Shown here one piece after another: positions 6,663-15,592 of a DNA stretch of 39,329 nt (positions are counted from its first letter, which is position 1; every line of letters begins with the position of its first letter). This DNA is from an uncultured Alphaproteobacteria bacterium (lineage in GTDB: Bacteria > Pseudomonadota > Alphaproteobacteria > CAAHEQ01 > UBA3637): assembly GCA_944392795.1 (NCBI GenBank), contig CALXXX010000015.1, forward strand, positions 1 through 39,329, given 5' to 3'. The position numbers and the translations under genes are program-made. The notes under the pieces were generated by a model. It made no database searches. It was not told the DNA's origin and saw only the letters and a program-made list of their open reading frames with translations.

Positions 6663-8732
6663 ATGTTGGAAGTTGTAGAGCAAAAAGAAAAAAAAGAACC
6701 GGAATTTACACAAATCGACTTGGGGCCATTAAAAAACGTGATTACGCGTGAAGGACAATCCGTCTCTTTTGATGCTTCTAAGATTGAAAAAGCAATTGAA
6801 AAAGCAGGTTTTGCAACCGGTGAGTTTGGTATAGAAGAAGCTTGGTTGTTGGCAGGACAAGTTGTGAAAGTTCTGAAGCATCGTTTTGCACATGGTGTTG
6901 CTCCGACAATTGAACAAATTCAAGATATTGTTGAACAAGCTTTAATTTCCGCCAATTATTTTAAAACCGCTCGCGCTTATATCGTCTATAGAGAGCAACG
7001 CGAACGTAGTCGTCAAGATAAAAAGGCGATTGTAGATGCTATTTCATCAATCAATGAATATGTCGACCGCTCTGATTGGCGTGTCAATGCGAATGCGAAT
7101 CAAGGATATTCATTAGGTGGTTTAATTCTAAATATTTCTGGAAAAATGATTGCTAATTATTGGTTGAATCATATTTATCCTAAAGAAGTTGGTGAAGCGC
7201 ATAGAGTCGGCGATTATCATATCCATGATTTAGATATGTTGTCCGGATATTGCGCCGGATGGTCTTTAAGAATGCTTTTACAGGAAGGCTTTAACGGTGT
7301 TCCCAATAAGGTTGAATCAAAACCACCAAAACATTTAGATACAGCTTTCGGTCAAATGGTTAACTTTTTAGGAACACTTCAAAATGAATGGGCAGGCGCT
7401 CAGGCGTTTAGTTCAGCAGATACTTATTTAGCGCCTTTTATCAGAAAAGATAAGTTAGGCTATGATGAAGTAAAGCAAGAAATGCAGTCTTTCATCTATA
7501 ATTTGAATGTTCCGTCTCGCTGGGGAACTCAAACTCCTTTTACAAACTTGACATTTGATTGGGTCTGTCCTGAAGACTTGAGAGATAAGCATCCTATTAT
7601 TGGTGGAGAGGATATGCCTTTTACTTACGGTGACTTACAGGCAGAGATGGATATGATTAACCGTGCTTATATTGAAGTTATGACAGCCGGAGATGCTCAT
7701 GGTCGTCCGTTTACCTTCCCAATTCCAACTTATAATATTACAAAGGACTTCCCTTGGGACGCGGAAAACACAGATCGCTTGTTCGAAATGACGGCTAAGT
7801 ATGGGTTGCCATATTTCCAAAACTTCTTAAATTCGAGTTTGTCGCCTAAACAAGTTCGTTCTATGTGCTGCCGCTTGCAGTTGGATTTAACACAGCTTTT
7901 AGCAAAAGGAAATGGTTTGTTCGGCTCTGCAGAGCAAACAGGATCTATCGGCGTGGTTACGCTTAATTGCGCACGATTAGGCTACCTTTATAAAGGAAAT
8001 GAAAAAGCTTTATTTGATCGAATTGATGAGTTGTTGGAGTTAGCTCGGACCAGTTTAGAGATTAAACGGAAAACAATTCAAGATCACATGGATAATGGTT
8101 TATTTCCTTTTACAAAGCGTTATTTAGGAACTTTACGAAATCATTTTTCAACGATAGGCGTTAACGGTATAAATGAAATGATTCGTAATTTTACGAATGA
8201 TGAGCATAATATTGCTGATGAATGGGGAATGCATTTTGCGGTTAAAGTTCTAGATTATATTCGTTCCAAGATGTTGAAGTTCCAAGAAGAAACAGGTCAT
8301 ATGTATAATTTAGAGGCTACTCCCGCGGAAGGAACAACTTATCGATTTGCTAAGGAAGATCAGAAACGCTATCCGGATATTATCCAGGCCGGTGTTCCTG
8401 AAGCTCCGTATTATACAAATTCTTCTCAGTTGCCATCCAGCTTTACGGATGATCCATATGAGGCTCTGAATTTACAGGATGAGTTGCAAACCAAATATAC
8501 GGGAGGAACGGTTTTGCATCTTTACATGAGTGAACGTATTTCTAATTCGACAGCATGTAAAACTTTTGTTAAACGCGTGCTTGAGAATTATCATTTGCCG
8601 TATCTGACAATTACACCTGTGTTTTCAATTTGTCCGAAACATGGTTATTTGGCAGGCGAGCATAAGTTCTGTCCTATTTGTGACGAGGAAAAAATAGCTG
8701 AGAAGCAAAGGAAACTTTCTTCTGCTTCTTAA
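6663..8732 (+). CDS. nrdD: Anaerobic ribonucleoside-triphosphate reductase, catalytic part lacking the glycyl-radical domain
   Basis: Class III ribonucleotide reductase, which reduces ribonucleoside triphosphates to deoxy forms without oxygen. An ATP-cone regulatory domain lies at about 24-115. The barrel follows, with SGYCAGWSL (Cys197), the active-site region SMCCRLQLD (Cys402/403) and GNGLFGSAEQTGSIG. The C-terminus carries the expected zinc site, CPKHG and CPIC (Cys657, Cys670, Cys673, with His660 or His667 as a possible fourth ligand), and then stops about 15 residues later with a double TAA TAA. The RVxGY glycyl-radical segment that normally follows the zinc site is absent; it is encoded by the next gene in another frame. 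The N-terminal ATG at 6663 is preceded by a GTGAGGA. First gene of nrdD / radical subunit / nrdG. Confidence 0.95.
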   Translation: MLEVVEQKEKKEPEFTQIDLGPLKNVITREGQSVSFDASKIEKAIEKAGFATGEFGIEEAWLLAGQVVKVLKHRFAHGVAPTIEQIQDIVEQALISANYFKTARAYIVYREQRERSRQDKKAIVDAISSINEYVDRSDWRVNANANQGYSLGGLILNISGKMIANYWLNHIYPKEVGEAHRVGDYHIHDLDMLSGYCAGWSLRMLLQEGFNGVPNKVESKPPKHLDTAFGQMVNFLGTLQNEWAGAQAFSSADTYLAPFIRKDKLGYDEVKQEMQSFIYNLNVPSRWGTQTPFTNLTFDWVCPEDLRDKHPIIGGEDMPFTYGDLQAEMDMINRAYIEVMTAGDAHGRPFTFPIPTYNITKDFPWDAENTDRLFEMTAKYGLPYFQNFLNSSLSPKQVRSMCCRLQLDLTQLLAKGNGLFGSAEQTGSIGVVTLNCARLGYLYKGNEKALFDRIDELLELARTSLEIKRKTIQDHMDNGLFPFTKRYLGTLRNHFSTIGVNGINEMIRNFTNDEHNIADEWGMHFAVKVLDYIRSKMLKFQEETGHMYNLEATPAEGTTYRFAKEDQKRYPDIIQAGVPEAPYYTNSSQLPSSFTDDPYEALNLQDELQTKYTGGTVLHLYMSERISNSTACKTFVKRVLENYHLPYLTITPVFSICPKHGYLAGEHKFCPICDEEKIAEKQRKLSSAS

Positions 8733-8760
8733 TAAACAACCCAAAAAAAGGAGATCAAAA

Positions 8761-8958
8761 ATGAATGCAAATGTTGAAATTTTGTTATCTGATGAAGAAC
8801 GTCAACCAGTTGAATGCTGGACGCGTGTAATGGGGTATTTTCGTCCTGTAAGCCACTTTAACAAGGGTAAAAAAAGCGAGTATGCGGAACGTGTATGGTT
8901 TAAGGAAAGTAAAGCTTTTGCTGAACAATCTGTTTGCCATTGTGTCGCTTCTAAATAA
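8761..8958 (+). CDS. Separate glycyl-radical domain of class III ribonucleotide reductase
   Basis: A 65-residue protein carrying exactly what the upstream nrdD lacks: CWTRVMGYFRP, where Gly25 is the expected radical glycine, followed by the usual NKGKKSEYAERVWF tail. In family members this segment is the C-terminus of NrdD. Here it starts at its own ATG with AAGGAGA six bases upstream, 28 bp after nrdD and in a different frame, so readthrough cannot join them. NrdG, encoded next, should place the radical on Gly25. The C-terminal end has an extra CHC. GrcA/YfiD, the stand-alone radical domain for pyruvate formate-lyase, is longer (about 127 residues) and the sequence around the glycine here is of NrdD type. 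Confidence 0.9.
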   Translation: MNANVEILLSDEERQPVECWTRVMGYFRPVSHFNKGKKSEYAERVWFKESKAFAEQSVCHCVASK

Positions 8959-8970
8959 GATTGTTTTAAA

Positions 8971-9675
8971 ATGAATATCGGCGGACTACTTCCTTTTACG
9001 ATGATTGATTTTCCGGGGAAGTTGTCTGCCGTTGTTTTTTGTCAAGGATGTGTTTTAAGATGTCCGTATTGTCATAATCCTGAATTACAGACTGTCGGAG
9101 CTCAAACAGATGTTCGTTGGGATGATGTTATTCAGTTATTGAAAAGTCGTCAGAAATTATTGGATGGAGTTGTTTTTAGCGGAGGAGAACCTTTAGTCCA
9201 GGATGACTTAAAGAAAGCTTTAGAACAAGTAAAGGAACTTGGTTTTCAAACAGCTCTTCATACCTCCGGAGCTTTAGTCGATCGTTTGAAAGAGGTCTTG
9301 CCTTTAGTCGATTGGATAGGATTGGATGTCAAAGCTCCTTTTGCTCATTATGCAAAAGCAAGTGGGACAAAATCTGAGGCGGCTATCGGTTCTAAAACTG
9401 AGCAGGCGTTAGATTTAATTTTGAATGCGGGGATTCCTTTTGAAGCTCGAACAACAACAGATCCTCGTGTTTTAACAAAAGCTGATGTAAAAGCATTAGC
9501 TTTAACTTTATCTCAAAAGGGAGTTAAGCATTATGCTCTTCAGGAATACCGCCCTTTAGAAAATGGGAAGCTCCCAGAGCCATCTCCGGCTGAAATTACC
9601 TCTTTTTATACCGATAAAGTTTTTTTAGATGAGTTAAAAGAATTATTTGATGATTTTATCGTTCGTCGCGCTTAA
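8971..9675 (+). CDS. nrdG: Anaerobic ribonucleotide reductase activating protein (radical SAM)
   Basis: Radical SAM activase of 234 residues. The cluster motif is CVLRCPYC (Cys27, Cys31, Cys34), preceded by another cysteine at 24, and the start MNIGGLLPFTMIDFPG is typical of the NrdG-like branch often placed beside nrdD. VFSGGEPLVQ at about 69-78 is the SAM-binding GGE motif. It should generate the glycyl radical, here on the separate subunit encoded 12 bp upstream. There is no clear Shine-Dalgarno before the ATG, so translation may depend on the upstream gene. The 3' end overlaps the convergent rppH gene by 20 bp. Confidence 0.9.
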   Translation: MNIGGLLPFTMIDFPGKLSAVVFCQGCVLRCPYCHNPELQTVGAQTDVRWDDVIQLLKSRQKLLDGVVFSGGEPLVQDDLKKALEQVKELGFQTALHTSGALVDRLKEVLPLVDWIGLDVKAPFAHYAKASGTKSEAAIGSKTEQALDLILNAGIPFEARTTTDPRVLTKADVKALALTLSQKGVKHYALQEYRPLENGKLPEPSPAEITSFYTDKVFLDELKELFDDFIVRRA

Positions 9676-10375
9676 ATCGGTCGGGCAAGCTGCTTAATAA
9701 TTTTTGAAAAGCGTCAAGATCTTTTTGATAATCTTCTTCGGAATAAGTTTCTTTTTGACGTTTGATTTTCTTTTCTTTTTCTAAAAGTAGTTTTTCTTTT
9801 TGAAGTTGTTGTCGTATGGGTTTAAGATCTTTTTCAACGCCTTGGCGCAATAGTTCATTATATTCGGTTAGGGCTTTTTTTTCTGTTTGAATAACTTTCA
9901 GTTCTTGTTTGATTTTCGGTTTGAATTCTATGGCTACCTTTTGATAAACTTCACGTTTAAAGGGGATAACCAATTCAACAGCTTGGCTAAGCGGAATCCA
10001 TTTAAAATCTCTCAGCTCTATATCTGAGCGATGAGCGATATCTTCTTTTATGTTATTTCCCAAGTATCTAAAAAGAAACCATTTTTGCCGTTGTCCCTTC
10101 CATTTTTGACGCTTTTCAAGAGGAACATATTCCGGAAAATCATAGCTTAGCCAATCTTTTGCTTCTGCAATCAGATAGACATCTTTAACGCCTGTTTCTT
10201 CAAAAAGTTCCCGTTTAGCTGCTTCTAATGGTGTTTCTCCAGGATCAATTCCTCCTTGAGGCATTTGATAAATGAAAAGATCATTTTCGTTCTTTCGACG
10301 TCCGACCAGGACATTTCCTTCTTCATTCATTAGAACAATTCCGGCATTGAGACGATATTCTTTACTCAGAGACAT
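9656..10375 (-). CDS. rppH: RNA pyrophosphohydrolase, Nudix family, with long C-terminal extension
   Basis: Nudix hydrolase of the RppH type, which removes pyrophosphate from the 5' end of mRNA and so starts decay. The Nudix box at residues 41-63 (GGIDPGETPLEAAKRELFEE then TGV) has all catalytic positions. The flanking YRLNAGIVLMN, QMPQGG and WLSYDFP are typical of RppH. The usual protein is about 160 residues; this one has 239, with a charged Lys/Glu-rich helical extension from about 165 that looks like a coiled coil. The start overlaps the end of yibQ by 14 bp, so it is the last gene of the gpmI-envC-ctpA-yibQ-rppH run. Confidence 0.9.
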   Translation of the reverse strand: MSLSKEYRLNAGIVLMNEEGNVLVGRRKNENDLFIYQMPQGGIDPGETPLEAAKRELFEETGVKDVYLIAEAKDWLSYDFPEYVPLEKRQKWKGQRQKWFLFRYLGNNIKEDIAHRSDIELRDFKWIPLSQAVELVIPFKREVYQKVAIEFKPKIKQELKVIQTEKKALTEYNELLRQGVEKDLKPIRQQLQKEKLLLEKEKKIKRQKETYSEEDYQKDLDAFQKLLSSLPDRFKRDER

Positions 10376-11363
10376 TTATTTGTTCCTCCTCTAAAAGAGA
10401 ACCCATAGGGACAAATTGAATCGCTTCGTCTTGATTTTGAGCAATCCAGTTTGCTATTTCGTCAAAAACAATAGGTAAAGGAGAAAATACTAAAATTGCT
10501 TTTCCTTTATCTTTGGCAATTGCTATCGCTTCATTAAAGAAAACATGTAATGCTTCTGGATATAAATTATTTACGATACTGAGATCTATTGTAAAAGCTT
10601 GTTTTGAAGAGAAATTAAAAGATGTTGTTCCTACATATATTAAACCTTTGGAGAGAATTTCATTTTGAATCAACTGTTGAAAAAAAGGAGTCGCTTCTAG
10701 TTGAGAAAGTCTGGGGGATAGAAAACCGATAAACGGGATATCCTTATCAAAAATATTTTTGAGAACATCTATATTTTCTTTATCTGAGGCAAACGTATAA
10801 AAGGCATTATTACCGGGATCGTGTTTTGGAAAATTTTTTGTTTCAATGGGAATGTTTAACATGGTTTCAAACCCTTCTTGTCTTGCGGCTTTGATTTTTT
10901 CTTTTAAATCAGGAGCATAAGTAGAAAAAGACAAAGTGACGTTTTCAGGCAGGGTTGCCATAGCTTTATTAAGAACTTCTTCATCAATTCCTAAATTAGA
11001 AATGATCAGTGCAATCTTAGATTTTCCAGGTTGAATAGAAAAAGGTTTTCTATAAAGAAACGTTGCTTTTGTCTCTTGAGACAGAGGTCGAGCTAAGGTC
11101 TGTTGTTTAATAGGTGTTTTTGAAAATAAAACAAGAGATTTTTGACTAGGTAATAAATGTGGTAACGGTAAAGAATCGCTTTCAGAAAGAGTTTCTTTTT
11201 GAGACGAAGAGTTTAAATGATGAGTATACATAAATGTCGGTAGATTAAAAGATACTTTCGGTATCCACTGTTTTTCATATTGATGTGTGTAAATAAAGAG
11301 AAGGCCCAATATATAACAAATCAATAGAAAAACAATGAAAAAGAAAGATTTTTGAATGGTCAT
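10362..11363 (-). CDS. Divergent polysaccharide deacetylase family protein (YibQ-like)
   Basis: A 333-residue protein with one N-terminal membrane helix (about 7-24), a low-complexity linker to about 110, and a C-terminal domain typical of the divergent polysaccharide deacetylase family: KIALIISNLGIDEE, LPENVTLSFSTYAP, ETMLNIPIE and IPFIGFLSPR. The family lies next to envC and ctpA in many proteobacteria and is thought to act in the periplasm on the envelope; its reaction is not settled. The start ATG overlaps the ctpA stop as ATGA and its Shine-Dalgarno AAGGAG lies within ctpA, which indicates translational coupling. Confidence 0.85.
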   Translation of the reverse strand: MTIQKSFFFIVFLLICYILGLLFIYTHQYEKQWIPKVSFNLPTFMYTHHLNSSSQKETLSESDSLPLPHLLPSQKSLVLFSKTPIKQQTLARPLSQETKATFLYRKPFSIQPGKSKIALIISNLGIDEEVLNKAMATLPENVTLSFSTYAPDLKEKIKAARQEGFETMLNIPIETKNFPKHDPGNNAFYTFASDKENIDVLKNIFDKDIPFIGFLSPRLSQLEATPFFQQLIQNEILSKGLIYVGTTSFNFSSKQAFTIDLSIVNNLYPEALHVFFNEAIAIAKDKGKAILVFSPLPIVFDEIANWIAQNQDEAIQFVPMGSLLEEEQINVSE

Positions 11364-12679
11364 TTTTTCTCCTTAGGTTCTTGCTGACGATATATAGAGA
11401 TAGATTTTAAGATATCTAAAGCTCGATCTAATTGATAATCTGTTTTCTCTTCCGTTTTTTCATCATTTTCTTTTTCATCTGTGTTTTTTTCTGAATGAGT
11501 GGTCTCTTTTTGATTTTTTTCACCATTTTTTGAGCCTAAAGCCTTCGGCAAATTAGATTCGCTATAGCCAACGATAATAGGTTCTTCTTTAATCTCAGCT
11601 CGAGGAATTAAAACATCGGGCTCAATCCCTTTTGCTTGGATAGAGCGTCCTGAAGGAGTGTAATATCGAGCAGTTGTAATTTTTAAGGCGCCATATCCTG
11701 GTATAGGCTTGACACTCTGCACAGAGCCTTTTCCAAAGGAGGGCGTTCCGACTAATACAGCTCTTCTGTGATCTTGCAAGGCTCCTGCGACAATTTCGGA
11801 AGCGGAAGCAGAACCTTCATTTATGAGGACAACTAAAGGTAAACCATTCGTTAGATCACCTGGTGTAGCTACTTCTCGTGTTGTTTCTTCCGGATTTTTT
11901 GCTCGAGTAGAGACGATTTCTCCTTCTTCTAAGAAAGTATCTGCAACACCAATCGCTTGATCTAATAGTCCACCCGGATTATTGCGTAAGTCAATAATAA
12001 AACCGCGGATTTTATCTTTTCCAATTGATGCCGTCATTTCTTTAATGGCTTTTTGAACATTTTGCGTCGTTGTATCACTAAAGGTGATAACACGAATATA
12101 ACCAATATCTTCGTTTTTAACTTCATACTTAACGGTTTCGATTTTAATAATATCTCGTGTTAATGTCACATCAAAAGGTTCTTGATTTTTCCTTCGAATG
12201 GTTAGCTTTACTTTTGTTTTTGGCTTTCCGCGCATTTTCTCGACCGCTTCATTTAAGGTTAATCCGACAATAGCATCGTCGTCAATATGAGTAATAATAT
12301 CGCCGGGTTGTAATTTAGCCTTAAATGCGGGTGTGTCATCTAATGGAGAAATAATACGTAGCATTCCATTTTCCATGGTTACTTCCATTCCAAGACCACC
12401 AAATTCTCCTTTGGTTTGAATCTGCATATCTCGATAAGTGTCATCATCTAAAAAGCTGGAGTGTGGATCTAAAGAGGAAAGCATTCCGTTAATTGCAGCT
12501 TCAATTAGTTTTCTATCAGATGTTTCATCTACATATTCTGAACGTGCGGTTTGAAAAGCAGCGCCGAACAATTCTAAAAGAAGATAGGGATCATCTTTGG
12601 CCGTTTTCTCGAGAGCCGCTGAAGTTGGTTTTGTTAAGCTCAACATACATAATATTATTAAAGTTAATTTTTTTAACAT
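11360..12679 (-). CDS. ctpA: C-terminal processing protease, S41 family
   Basis: Periplasmic serine protease of 439 residues. A signal peptide covers about 1-21 (MLKKLTLIILCMLSL, then a small-residue cleavage region). A PDZ domain with GGLGMEV and LQPGDIITHIDDD lies at about 90-165. The protease domain follows: FIIDLRNNPGGLL, then GSASASEIVAGA with Ser292, and PSFGKGSV with Lys317. The 25-residue spacing of Ser and Lys matches the S41 catalytic dyad. The last 65 residues are a Glu/Lys/Thr-rich, probably disordered tail ending in a short helix. It lies 9 bp after envC; together these genes probably control periplasmic peptidoglycan hydrolysis. Confidence 0.95.
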   Translation of the reverse strand: MLKKLTLIILCMLSLTKPTSAALEKTAKDDPYLLLELFGAAFQTARSEYVDETSDRKLIEAAINGMLSSLDPHSSFLDDDTYRDMQIQTKGEFGGLGMEVTMENGMLRIISPLDDTPAFKAKLQPGDIITHIDDDAIVGLTLNEAVEKMRGKPKTKVKLTIRRKNQEPFDVTLTRDIIKIETVKYEVKNEDIGYIRVITFSDTTTQNVQKAIKEMTASIGKDKIRGFIIDLRNNPGGLLDQAIGVADTFLEEGEIVSTRAKNPEETTREVATPGDLTNGLPLVVLINEGSASASEIVAGALQDHRRAVLVGTPSFGKGSVQSVKPIPGYGALKITTARYYTPSGRSIQAKGIEPDVLIPRAEIKEEPIIVGYSESNLPKALGSKNGEKNQKETTHSEKNTDEKENDEKTEEKTDYQLDRALDILKSISIYRQQEPKEKK

Positions 12680-12688
12680 CTTTCCCTC

Positions 12689-13870
12689 TTATTTTCTTTT
12701 TAAGGCAAACCAATTTTCCGGATTGACTGGTTGTCCATTTTTTCTAAACTCAATATACAACTTTTGAGGTCCCTCTGTCGACATAATTCCGACAGGTTCT
12801 CCTGTTAAAACATTTTGACCGACACTGGCATCCAGTCTATTTAAACCTGAAAGAAGACTGTGATAATCATCGCCATGTTCAATAATTAAAAGATTTCCAT
12901 ATCCTTTAAAGGGGCCCGCAAATAAAACAATCCCATCAAACGGAGCAATCACTTGAGCTCCTGCACGAGTTTCCATTGTAATTCCTTTTGTCTTCATGCC
13001 GGAAGGTAGAGGTTGATCATAATTTTCGACAATGCGCCCTCGAGCCGGTAAAGGTAAACTTCCACGTGACTTTTCAAAGGCGCCTTTAACATGAGCAATC
13101 GTTGGAATATTGAGAATGGGTTTCTGCTTATGAGCTGCTTGTGCTATTTTTTGGATTTTCTCTTGTCTTTTACGTTCTTGATCTAATTTTTGTAGTAAGT
13201 CTTGAAGATCTTTAGCCTGTTGTCCTAATTGTTCAGCTTTTTTCTTAGCTTCTAGACTTTCACCCTCAAAATGAGCTTGTAAGATAAATTTTTGTTTAAC
13301 AAGCATTTCCATTTTATCTTTTTCTTCCTCTAACTGAGACGAAGCAACTTTGACTTGTATAGCTTGTGCTCGAATAGCGGCTTGTAATGTTCCCAGCATG
13401 TTTAAATCTTGTTTTAGACGTTCGGCTGTCGCTTGAAGTGGCTTTCTTGCTTCTTTCAGCAATAAAGAGCTGCGAAGATTATCGATAGGATCTCTGGGCT
13501 GAAGGAGAGCTGTTTCAGGCGGATTAAGAGCTAATTTTTGTAACCCTGACATAAGCTGAACTAATTGACCTTGTCTAAGATTGAGGCGTTCTTGAACAAG
13601 CTTTTGTTGTTCTTGCAGTTCTTGTAAATTTTTTTCCAATCGAGATAATGTATCTTCAAAATCTTGGACATCATTCGCAGCTTTCACCATTTGTCGCTGA
13701 ACCGAGGAAACTTCCCGAGCAACATCTTTAGCTTTCTTTTGAAGTAAAGCATGATTTTGTTGTTCTTCTTTTATTTTAGCTTGGATTTTTTTCAAATCGC
13801 TTTGTGTGGGAGAGGCTAGACAGAGCTCTCCCGATATCAACAGCATTAAAAGAAAGAACACAAAACGCAT
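12689..13870 (-). CDS. envC: EnvC-like murein hydrolase activator
   Basis: Exported 393-residue protein. A signal peptide is at 1-19. A long coiled coil (about 22-255) follows, rich in Gln, Lys and Leu. The C-terminal LytM/M23-like domain is at about 275-390, with RGRIVENYDQPLP, GAQVIAPFDGIVLFAGPF and GYGNLLIIEHG. The second metal-binding motif of active M23 peptidases (HxH) is replaced here by LYIEFR, as in EnvC proteins, which do not cut peptidoglycan but activate amidases at the division site. The start ATG directly follows the gpmI stop (TAAATG), so translation is probably coupled. Confidence 0.9.
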   Translation of the reverse strand: MRFVFFLLMLLISGELCLASPTQSDLKKIQAKIKEEQQNHALLQKKAKDVAREVSSVQRQMVKAANDVQDFEDTLSRLEKNLQELQEQQKLVQERLNLRQGQLVQLMSGLQKLALNPPETALLQPRDPIDNLRSSLLLKEARKPLQATAERLKQDLNMLGTLQAAIRAQAIQVKVASSQLEEEKDKMEMLVKQKFILQAHFEGESLEAKKKAEQLGQQAKDLQDLLQKLDQERKRQEKIQKIAQAAHKQKPILNIPTIAHVKGAFEKSRGSLPLPARGRIVENYDQPLPSGMKTKGITMETRAGAQVIAPFDGIVLFAGPFKGYGNLLIIEHGDDYHSLLSGLNRLDASVGQNVLTGEPVGIMSTEGPQKLYIEFRKNGQPVNPENWFALKRK

Positions 13871-15412
13871 TTATTTTTTTACCAACAAAGAATGTCCTGT
13901 CATTTCTGCGGGTTGTGGTAAGTGCATTAATTGTAATAAAGTAGGTGCAACATCAGCCAAACGTCCCGGGGACAGAGCTTTTACATCATCAGGAGGACAA
14001 ACTAAAACGGCTTGGACAGGTGTAGCTGTGTGCGCCGTATAAGGTGTATGTGTTTTAGGATCTTCCATTTGTTCAGCGTTTCCATGATCTGCTGTGACAA
14101 ACATACATCCCCCTACATCATAAATTGCTTTTTCCAAACGAGCTAAGCATTGATCGACTGCTTCAACAGCTTTGACAGCAGCTTCCATGATGCCTGTATG
14201 ACCGACCATGTCTCCATTAGCATAATTGACAATGATGGTATCAAATTTTTCAGATTTAATTGCTTCTATCAATTTATCAGTCACTTCATAAGCAGACATT
14301 TCTGGCTGTAAATCATAGGTAGCTACTTTCGGACTTGGAATTAAAATCCGTTCTTCACCGGGGAACATTTTTTCTTCTCCGCCATTAAAGAAAAAGGTGA
14401 CATGTGCATATTTTTCTGTTTCTGCTATTCGAAGTTGAGTTTTCCCGGCTTTAGAAACAACTTCACCAAAAATATTTGTTAGTTCCTGAGGAGGGAAAAG
14501 AATTTTCATCCATTTTTTATGCTCTTCTGAATATTCTGCCATACCGGCTGCTGCTGCAAAATGTATCACTTTGCTACGTGGAGCTTTCGTGAAGTCAGGA
14601 TTTAAAAGCATTTCAGTAATTTCACGTGCTCGATCTGAGCGATAATTGACCATTAAAATACCATCGCCATCTTTCATTCCTTGGTAATCTCCGATGACGA
14701 CAGGAAGCATAAATTCGTCTAATTTTCCGTTTGTATAAGAGGCTTGTATTGCCTCATCGGCAGTCGGATAACGAACGGCATCTGCATTAACAAGCGCATC
14801 ATAAGCTAATGTTACTCTTTCCCATCTGTTATCACGATCCATTGCGTAATAGCGACCGGAAATCATAGCTATGTTAACATTTTTTAGATCTGCGGTTTGT
14901 TTTTCAAAGTCAGCGACGAAACCTCTTCCGGAATTCGGTGGCGTATCTCTTCCATCTAAAAAGGCATCAACAGAAACAGGAACTCCTGCGATGGAAAGGA
15001 TTTTTGCCAGTGCAATAAAGTGGTTCATATGAGAATGAACACCACCCGGGCTCATTAATCCCATCAGATGGCAGGTTCCTTTTGTTTCTTTAAGTTTTTG
15101 AATAAGGTCAAGTAAAACAGGATTTTGATTGATTTCACCGGAAGCTATGGCTTGATCAATACGGGGAAGATCTTGCATAACAACTCGTCCTGCGCCCAAA
15201 TTAGTGTGGCCGACTTCAGAATTACCCATTTGACCAGCCGGCAGACCGACATCTAAACCTGAAGTTTGTATCATTGTTGTCGGATATTCTTTAATCCAGC
15301 GATGCCAAGTCGGCGTGTGACCTGTTTCGATCGCATTAAATTCTTTTTCTTTACGATATCCCCAGCCATCTAAAACACATAGAACTACGGGACGTTTTAC
15401 TTGTTCAGTCAT
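13871..15412 (-). CDS. gpmI: 2,3-bisphosphoglycerate-independent phosphoglycerate mutase
   Basis: Glycolytic enzyme that interconverts 3- and 2-phosphoglycerate through a phosphoserine and two metal ions. I start it at the ATG at 15412 (TEQVKRPVVLCVLDGWG), which has AAAGGAAA upstream; the frame is open for 43 further codons, but they encode a Lys/Phe-rich stretch unlike the family. The resulting 513 residues are the normal length. Asp15 (LDGWG) and the catalytic Ser65 (GNSEVGHTNLGAG) are in place, as is the late metal-binding block FVTADHGNAEQM. First gene of the gpmI-envC-ctpA-yibQ-rppH run. Confidence 0.96.
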   Translation of the reverse strand: MTEQVKRPVVLCVLDGWGYRKEKEFNAIETGHTPTWHRWIKEYPTTMIQTSGLDVGLPAGQMGNSEVGHTNLGAGRVVMQDLPRIDQAIASGEINQNPVLLDLIQKLKETKGTCHLMGLMSPGGVHSHMNHFIALAKILSIAGVPVSVDAFLDGRDTPPNSGRGFVADFEKQTADLKNVNIAMISGRYYAMDRDNRWERVTLAYDALVNADAVRYPTADEAIQASYTNGKLDEFMLPVVIGDYQGMKDGDGILMVNYRSDRAREITEMLLNPDFTKAPRSKVIHFAAAAGMAEYSEEHKKWMKILFPPQELTNIFGEVVSKAGKTQLRIAETEKYAHVTFFFNGGEEKMFPGEERILIPSPKVATYDLQPEMSAYEVTDKLIEAIKSEKFDTIIVNYANGDMVGHTGIMEAAVKAVEAVDQCLARLEKAIYDVGGCMFVTADHGNAEQMEDPKTHTPYTAHTATPVQAVLVCPPDDVKALSPGRLADVAPTLLQLMHLPQPAEMTGHSLLVKK

Positions 15413-15592
15413 CTTATTTTTTCCTTTCTTTATTTTGTCTTTTTGAGATGATAGCCTAAATCTATTGAAAAGTGCAATCTTTTTTAAAAAAAAGAAAGAG
15501 AAATGGCCTTGCTTTTTACTTAAAAAGCAGATAAATTGCAAAAAGTCGATTATAAAGAGAGTGAAAAGGATTGATTTAAAAGAGAAAATAAG

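Noticed and set aside
8733-8760. A frameshift or sequencing error splitting one nrdD gene
   Set aside because: Two in-frame stops in tandem, a change of frame and a proper Shine-Dalgarno before the second ATG would all need to be artefacts; the split looks real.
8761-8958. Small radical protein as GrcA/YfiD for pyruvate formate-lyase
   Set aside because: It is half the length, the residues around the glycine are of NrdD type, and it sits between nrdD and nrdG with no formate-lyase gene.
15413-15541. N-terminal extension of gpmI
   Set aside because: The extra 43 codons are Lys/Phe-rich, unlike the family, and the inner ATG has a good Shine-Dalgarno.
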